From: an uncultured bacterium
GTDB lineage: Bacteria > Verrucomicrobiota > Kiritimatiellia > CAIKKV01 > CAITUY01
Direction: 5' to 3'
DNA: 34,353 nt
NCBI GenBank assembly: GCA_903895695.1
Contig: CAITUY010000158.1
Coordinates: 1 to 34,353, forward strand
Shown here: one piece after another, positions 30,768-34,353 of the stretch
How positions within the stretch are numbered: the first letter of the stretch is position 1
Layout: every line of letters starts with the position of its first letter
Made by a program: the position numbers and the translations under genes
Notes under the pieces: generated by a model
Databases searched by the model: none
Seen by the model: only the letters and a program-made list of their open reading frames with translations
What the model was told of the DNA's origin: nothing

Positions 30768-31961
30768 ATGCAACCTTTCCAAAGATCGGTGGTGGATGAC
30801 TTGGAGAAGGCGATCCAGCGCGATCGACAACTGCTTCAGGTTGTGATCGGTCCCCGTCAGGTCGGCAAGACCACCGCAGTGCAGCAGTTGCTGGAGCGGC
30901 TCCAACGCCCGTGCCATATTGCGGCCGCCGACGCCGCCCTGCCCCCGGGGCCGGAATGGATCGAGTCGCATTGGAGCGCGGCGTTGTCGCTCCCGGCCGG
31001 GGCCGCGGCGCCGGCGATTCTCGTCCTTGACGAGATCCAAAAAGTGCGCGGATGGAGCGAAGTCGTAAAACGGCTTTGGGACGAAACGCTGCGGGCGCGC
31101 CGGCCGCTACGCGTCATTCTCCTGGGCTCTTCCTCGCTGCTGTTGCAACGCGGCCTGATGGAAAGCCTCGCCGGCCGGTTCTTCCTTCACCGCTGCCCGC
31201 ATTGGAACTGGACGGAATGTCGACAGGCGTTTGGATGGGACCTCGACCACTGGCTGTTCTTCGGCGGGTACCCGGGCGCGGCCCCCTTTGCCGTCGATGA
31301 AACGTTGTGGAAGCGCTATGTCGCAGACAGTCTGGTGGAGCCCGCGATCGCCCGGGACGTGCTGCAACTCCAGACCGTTCACAAGCCGGCGCTGTTGCGC
31401 CATCTCTTCGCCTTCGCGGCGGCGTTTCCCGCCCAGCACGTCTCGTACAACAAAATGCTGGGCCAATTGCAGGACGCCGGCAACACAACAACGCTCGCCC
31501 ACTACCTGAAGCTTTTGGAAACGGCATTCCTGGTCAGCGGACTGGACCTGTACTCGGCGGGACGCGGGCGGCAGCGTGGAAGCAGCCCGAAACTCATCCT
31601 GTGGAACTCCGCCCTGATTCATGCCCTGTCTCGACTGTCTTTTGCCGAGGCGCGCCGTGACGGCGGGTGGTGGGGACGCATCGTCGAGAACGCCGTGGGA
31701 GCGCACCTTCTCAGCCATCTTTCCGAACCTGGCTGGCAGGTCACCTACTGGCGCGAGGGGGACCACGAAGTGGATTTCGTCGTTACGCACGGCCGCGAGG
31801 TGTGGGCGTTGGAGGTGAAAAGCGGACGCCCGGGCCGCCTCAGCGGTCTCGCCGCCTTTCGGACCCGGTATCCTCATGCTCAGGCGTTGTTGATCGGCAG
31901 CGACGGGATCGCGCTGGATGACTTCTTCGCGCGCTCGCCGGCCGATCTTCTCGCCCGGTAG
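30768..31961 (+). CDS. AAA-family ATPase with DUF4143 domain
   Basis: A 397-residue ATPase. Walker A is GPRQVGKTT (28-36), Walker B is ILVLDEI (84-90), and sensor-type strand VILLGSSSLLLQRGLMESLAGRF follows. The C-terminal half is DUF4143. NAVGAHLLSHL and HEVDFVVTHGREVWALEVKSG form the nuclease-like D…E-x-K arrangement typical of these proteins. Length is usual. These orphan AAA_14/DUF4143 ATPases are widespread in accessory DNA, but their role is not established. A perfect palindrome and a near-leaderless promoter precede it, and direct repeats enclose it. Confidence 0.92.
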   Translation: MQPFQRSVVDDLEKAIQRDRQLLQVVIGPRQVGKTTAVQQLLERLQRPCHIAAADAALPPGPEWIESHWSAALSLPAGAAAPAILVLDEIQKVRGWSEVVKRLWDETLRARRPLRVILLGSSSLLLQRGLMESLAGRFFLHRCPHWNWTECRQAFGWDLDHWLFFGGYPGAAPFAVDETLWKRYVADSLVEPAIARDVLQLQTVHKPALLRHLFAFAAAFPAQHVSYNKMLGQLQDAGNTTTLAHYLKLLETAFLVSGLDLYSAGRGRQRGSSPKLILWNSALIHALSRLSFAEARRDGGWWGRIVENAVGAHLLSHLSEPGWQVTYWREGDHEVDFVVTHGREVWALEVKSGRPGRLSGLAAFRTRYPHAQALLIGSDGIALDDFFARSPADLLAR

Positions 31962-32019
31962 CGCACAACGCGTCTGCGCGGCCAAACTCGGATGCCTTCG
32001 GGATGAAGAGAAGAGTTGT

Positions 32020-32103
32020 TCACGTGGAGACGCGGGGAACGCGGAGAATTAAAAATAAGGGAAACGGGCTTCGTCTTCTCCGCGCCCTCGCGTCTCCGTG
32101 TGA
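32020..32103. repeat. long inverted repeat, 28-base arms
   Basis: The left arm TCACGTGGAGACGCGGGG…CGCGGAGAA pairs with the right arm TTCTCCGCGCCCTCGCGTCTCC…GTGA (32076-32103) with few mismatches. The AT-rich loop of about 28 bases contains AATTAAAAATAAGGG. It may terminate transcription of the ATPase gene. Confidence 0.65.
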
Positions 32104-32116
32104 CACTCCTAACGAA

Positions 32117-32157
32117 TCACTTCTTCTTCGCGTCGTAGTCCTTCCAGAAGTCCGCCA
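32117..32157 (-). repeat. 41-bp direct repeat, right copy
   Basis: This is the partner of 30634-30674. On the minus strand it encodes VADFWKDYDAKKK and a stop, in frame with about 15 plausible residues upstream. Confidence 0.75.
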
Positions 32158-32274
32158 CGGACTGCGTCTTGCCTGCGCTGGAAATGGTTCGGAGAGTCGG
32201 ATGGTTGCGAAGACACCCCAAGTCAGGGACGGTAGCAGCTTGTCGGACTTAAACGCTGCGAGAGGTCCCACCGT

Positions 32275-32348
32275 CGCTACCGGCGGAGGACCGCCGGCTC
32301 CAGTTCGATTCTGGAGCATTTTGGAGCCGGCCGTCTCGGCCGGTAGCG
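32275..32348. repeat. palindrome of the in-gene family
   Basis: The left arm CGCTACCGGCGGAGGACCGC plus CGGCTCCA and right arm TTGGAGCCGGCCGTC…GCCGGTAGCG form a 74-base palindrome. It shares its core and ends with 8564-8635, which lies inside the GH65-like gene. Confidence 0.72.
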
Positions 32349-32400
32349 GGCGTAGACGTCCAACTTCATCTCGGCCCAAAGCCAGGTTCGATGCAACCAC

Positions 32401-32922
32401 TCACACTCTTTCCGACAAGGCGCTTCTCAACCGGGCTTCTTTCGCGGCATCCCAGTAGCCGCAGTCTAATTCGATAAAGACTGACGTGTAGGGAATGGTC
32501 ATATCAGTCTTGAGCAGCAAGACATTGAAGAGCCTGGCGCCCTGGTCGAGTTTGGCGATGATGGCTTCATGCGGCATGACCTTGGCCGGATGATCCTTCA
32601 GTAACGCCCTAAGCGCCTTTCGGTACGCCTCGACACCCGGCGCATCCGCTTCCGCAACATGGTCCAGTTCCGCGTCGAGCATGACCACCGCGCGGACATG
32701 CGGGGCAGCTTCGATCTCCTGCATGACGCGTTTCAGCACGGCGATCTGCCCCTGCCCCGTGTAGACGGTCTCAATCCCCGGCGCGCTCTGCTTCGGATAG
32801 GCGGAATCGGCCACGACAATCCAATTTCGGTGCCCATACTCCGGCAGCAACTGCTTCAGCCTCACAAGCCATCCCGTGCCCTTGTGACCCGTGTGCTTGC
32901 CCTTCGCTTTCTTCGCTTTCAT
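32401..32922 (-). CDS. RbsD/FucU-like (sugar pyranase/mutarotase fold) protein
   Basis: A 173-residue protein. LLPEYGHRNWIVVADSAYPKQ near 25-45 matches the 'l-x-x-GH-x-d-iviaDa-x-P' core of the RbsD/FucU fold. APHVRAVVMLDAELDHVAEADAPGVEAYRKAL follows, and LLLKTDMTIPYTSVFIELDCGYW stands where RbsD has its 'ktge-x-pY-x-N-x-il' active strand. It has a lysine-rich start (MKAKKAKGKHTGHKG). The ribosome site GGAAGG lies four bases before ATG. RbsD and FucU interconvert sugar ring forms. It stands alone between repeat-rich gaps, so the sugar is unknown. Confidence 0.6.
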   Translation of the reverse strand: MKAKKAKGKHTGHKGTGWLVRLKQLLPEYGHRNWIVVADSAYPKQSAPGIETVYTGQGQIAVLKRVMQEIEAAPHVRAVVMLDAELDHVAEADAPGVEAYRKALRALLKDHPAKVMPHEAIIAKLDQGARLFNVLLLKTDMTIPYTSVFIELDCGYWDAAKEARLRSALSERV

Positions 32923-32989
32923 GGCGCCTTCCTTTCCTTCACGCAGTCGCTGGTTAGATCACGGCGGCTAGCCAGAGCCAAAATCCGAG

Positions 32990-33089
32990 TTTGAACAGAA
33001 GCCGCCAAGCCCGCGAAGAAGACTTCTTCTTTACCGCCTACGGCGGCAAAAATAGCACCCCTTTGCGATCTTTGCGACTTTTGTTCAAA
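32990..33089. repeat. inverted repeat with TTTGAACA arms
   Basis: The left arm TTTGAACAGAAGCCGCCAAG…CGCGAAG pairs with the right arm CTTTGCGATCTTTGCGACTT…TGTTCAAA. The mismatches cluster. A second small palindrome AAGAAGACTTCTTCTT and GCCGCC/GGCGGC pieces lie in the loop. Confidence 0.55.
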
Positions 33090-33388
33090 TTGACTTGCCT
33101 CCGAAATCCTTTGCGCCAAATCGCGACAAAATGTCGCTTGCTGCGAGTGGCGTTTTCCGGTATCCTTATATAAATGAGATCGACGTACCTTTTATAGAGC
33201 ATCATGACTATGATCGCCCGCCGACGGTTCGGAAAGTTCGCGAAAATCGATCCCCCGCTGGATCGATACAGAGTGATTTCCGACGATCTCACCCCGGACC
33301 TCGATCATCCACGGCGCTACCGACCGAGAAACGGTGCTGATGGTTCAATAGCGGAGGCGGGTCGGCAACTCTGTGGCGTTACTCTTGG

Positions 33389-33519
33389 TGCCTATCCGAA
33401 AGCCCTCCTGCCACAGGAAGCGGAGCCGCTTCCGGCTCCGGCCCTTCGATGGCACTCAGGGCAGGCCGGCGCGGGAAGCCGCGCCGCTCCACAAGAGGCA
33501 GACAGGTTTTCGGACAGGC
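33389..33519. repeat. MITE-like palindromic element, copy 2
   Basis: It shares GGAGCCGCTTCCGGCTCCGG and CCGGCGCGGGAAGCCGCGCC with copy 1 at 18043-18154, and the ends CTATCCGAAA/TTTTCGGACAGG. It has an extra 24 bases between the two hairpins. No transposase is encoded, so any movement would need help from elsewhere. Confidence 0.7.
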
Positions 33520-33618
33520 TCTTGGCAACTGTTATTCGACGCATGATTGACCGACTAAGGGTGAAGACGGAGTGTTCCAGGGGGACGCACGTCTGAATCT
33601 GAACGCAAAGGGGGACGC

Positions 33619-34353
33619 ATGAAGAACACGTTATCACGGTTATTCACGGGTTGCGGGATCGCGATCATGTTGTTGCTCACGGCGCGGACGGCTCCGGCCG
33701 TCACCGCGACAGGCGGCACGATCACCACCTCAGGCATCTACCGCATTCACACCTTCACGACGAACAACGTCGGGCAGGGCGACACCAACTTCACCGTCTC
33801 GATCGGCGGCATCGTCGATGTGCTGCTTGTGGCGGGCGGCGGTGACACGGTTGGAGGGGGCGGCGGCGGCGGCGGTCTCCTCTACACGAATTCGTACTCC
33901 CTCACCGCGGGCACGACTACGGTGGCCGTGGGAATGGGCGGAGCGAAAGGAGCATCAGGGGTACAGGGATCTGTCGGCAGCAATTCCTGGTTCGGCGCTT
34001 TGCTTGCCTACGGCGGTGGTGGCGGCGGCGGATACAACACCCAGCCGGGACTTGCAGGCGGATCGGGCGGAGGAGGCGGTGATACCGGCGCGGGAGGAAC
34101 GAATAGCCCCAGCGGTCAAGGCAACCCCGGCGGTTCGGCTTCGGCCGGAAATGCGGGCGGGGGGGGCGGAGGCGCCGGTTCGTGGGGGACAAACGCAACG
34201 AGTTCGGCCGCGGGAATGGGTGGCGCCGGGGTGTCCAACAATATTTCGGGCGTGTGGACAAATTATGCCGGAGGGGGCGGTGGTGGCCCGCGGCTTCCGG
34301 CCACCGTCGGCACCGGCGGAATCGGCGGCGGCGGCATGGGCGCGGCAAGCGGA
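33619..34353 (+). CDS. secreted glycine-rich domain protein, N-terminal part (runs off window)
   Basis: An open frame of 245 codons with no stop before the window end. It begins MKNTLSRLFTGCGIAIMLLL and has a signal peptide cleaved near TARTAPAVTA. Next comes a short beta segment (GGTITTSGIYRIHTFTTNN, TVSIGGIVDVLLVAGGG). The rest is glycine-rich, with runs GGGGGGGG, interspersed with asparagine/serine turns and YTNSYSLTAGTTTVAVGMGG. This is the 'glycine-rich domain' of large exported proteins in PVC and other environmental bacteria, often ending in a PEP-CTERM or autotransporter-type sorting signal. That end cannot be seen here. A purine-rich AAGGGGGA lies four bases before the ATG. Confidence 0.82.
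   Translation, partial: MKNTLSRLFTGCGIAIMLLLTARTAPAVTATGGTITTSGIYRIHTFTTNNVGQGDTNFTVSIGGIVDVLLVAGGGDTVGGGGGGGGLLYTNSYSLTAGTTTVAVGMGGAKGASGVQGSVGSNSWFGALLAYGGGGGGGYNTQPGLAGGSGGGGGDTGAGGTNSPSGQGNPGGSASAGNAGGGGGGAGSWGTNATSSAAGMGGAGVSNNISGVWTNYAGGGGGGPRLPATVGTGGIGGGGMGAASG

Larger units (their letters stand above)
31962..32400. other. 439-bp gene-free stretch full of repeats
   Basis: It contains a long hairpin (32020-32103), the right 41-bp direct repeat (32117-32157) and the palindrome related to the in-gene element (32275-32348). Minus-strand sequence up to about 32206 reads as an open frame ending in the direct repeat (CLRNHPTLRTISSAGKTQS before VADFWKDYDAKKK). This looks like the last part of a lost gene. 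Nothing else is supported. Confidence 0.6.
32923..33618. other. 696-bp stretch without a supported gene
   Basis: It holds an inverted repeat (32990-33089), an AT-rich promoter-like patch around 33162-33200 (TTATATAAATG, TTTTATAGAG), copy 2 of the MITE-like element (33389-33519) and two AGGGGGACGCA boxes (33579 and 33609). A 130-codon open frame begins at 33204, but its second half is MITE sequence and the first half matches nothing I recognise. Confidence 0.5.

Noticed and set aside
32003..32458. 151-codon plus-strand open frame
   Set aside because: It runs through a hairpin, a direct repeat and a palindrome, then antisense into the RbsD-like gene.
33204..33596. 130-codon open frame MTMIARRRFGK…
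   Set aside because: Its second half is the MITE-like element and no ribosome site or family match is seen. The first 50 codons could be a relic but cannot be supported.

Overview
The window is a GC-rich piece of bacterial chromosome, most likely one end of a metagenome-assembled contig. The gene set fits the PVC side of the tree (Kiritimatiellota, Lentisphaerota, Verrucomicrobiota or Planctomycetota). It has a MoxR/DUF58/BatA/VWA operon ending in a terpene-cyclase-like toroid protein, a uroporphyrinogen-decarboxylase-like gene next to a GHL6-type glycosidase, large secreted carbohydrate-active proteins, a secreted glycine-rich protein and many intergenic palindromes. No rRNA, tRNA or universal marker gene is present, so the phylum is inference. 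Bases 1-82 are not biology: they are an Illumina adapter read-through with a poly-G artefact left on the contig end.

Region by region. (1) 83-4849: a RibD-C/DHFR-like reductase, then a tight minus-strand operon of SAM methyltransferase, URO-D-family protein and GHL6-like glycosidase. (2) 4920-7492: a toxin-antitoxin island with Phd/ParE, BrnT/BrnA and a TIGR02574-type antitoxin with a frameshifted ParE toxin. It also holds a free-standing GspF-like domain and a 5'-truncated group II intron remnant. (3) 7689-12958: a GH65-like glycosidase followed by a sugar nucleotidyltransferase fused to a GHMP-kinase-like domain. (4) 13339-17996: two secreted proteins, a TIM-barrel glycosidase-like protein and a beta-sandwich plus GATase-like protein, with overlapping stop and start. 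(5) 18224-29774: six abutting genes, moxR, DUF58, BatA/VWA, a second VWA membrane protein, a 1330-residue membrane-anchored helical protein and a toroid protein. (6) 30007-30506: a fourth toxin-antitoxin pair. (7) 30768-34353: an AAA/DUF4143 ATPase between 41-bp direct repeats, an RbsD/FucU-like gene, and the start of a secreted glycine-rich protein cut off by the window end.

How the parts may work together. Regions 1, 3 and 4 look like carbohydrate foraging: secreted proteins attack a glycan, a GH65-like enzyme releases a sugar, and the fused kinase/nucleotidyltransferase could activate it to an NDP-sugar. Substrates cannot be read from the sequence. The MoxR operon is probably an envelope-associated chaperone or signalling module.

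Two patterns cut across the window. First, six genes or operons, including all four toxin-antitoxin operons, have sigma70-like promoters whose -10 box lies only 6-12 bases before the start codon, which predicts leaderless or near-leaderless mRNAs. Second, gaps are filled with at least eight kinds of palindromic repeat. One sits in frame inside a coding sequence, and two others supply stop codons.
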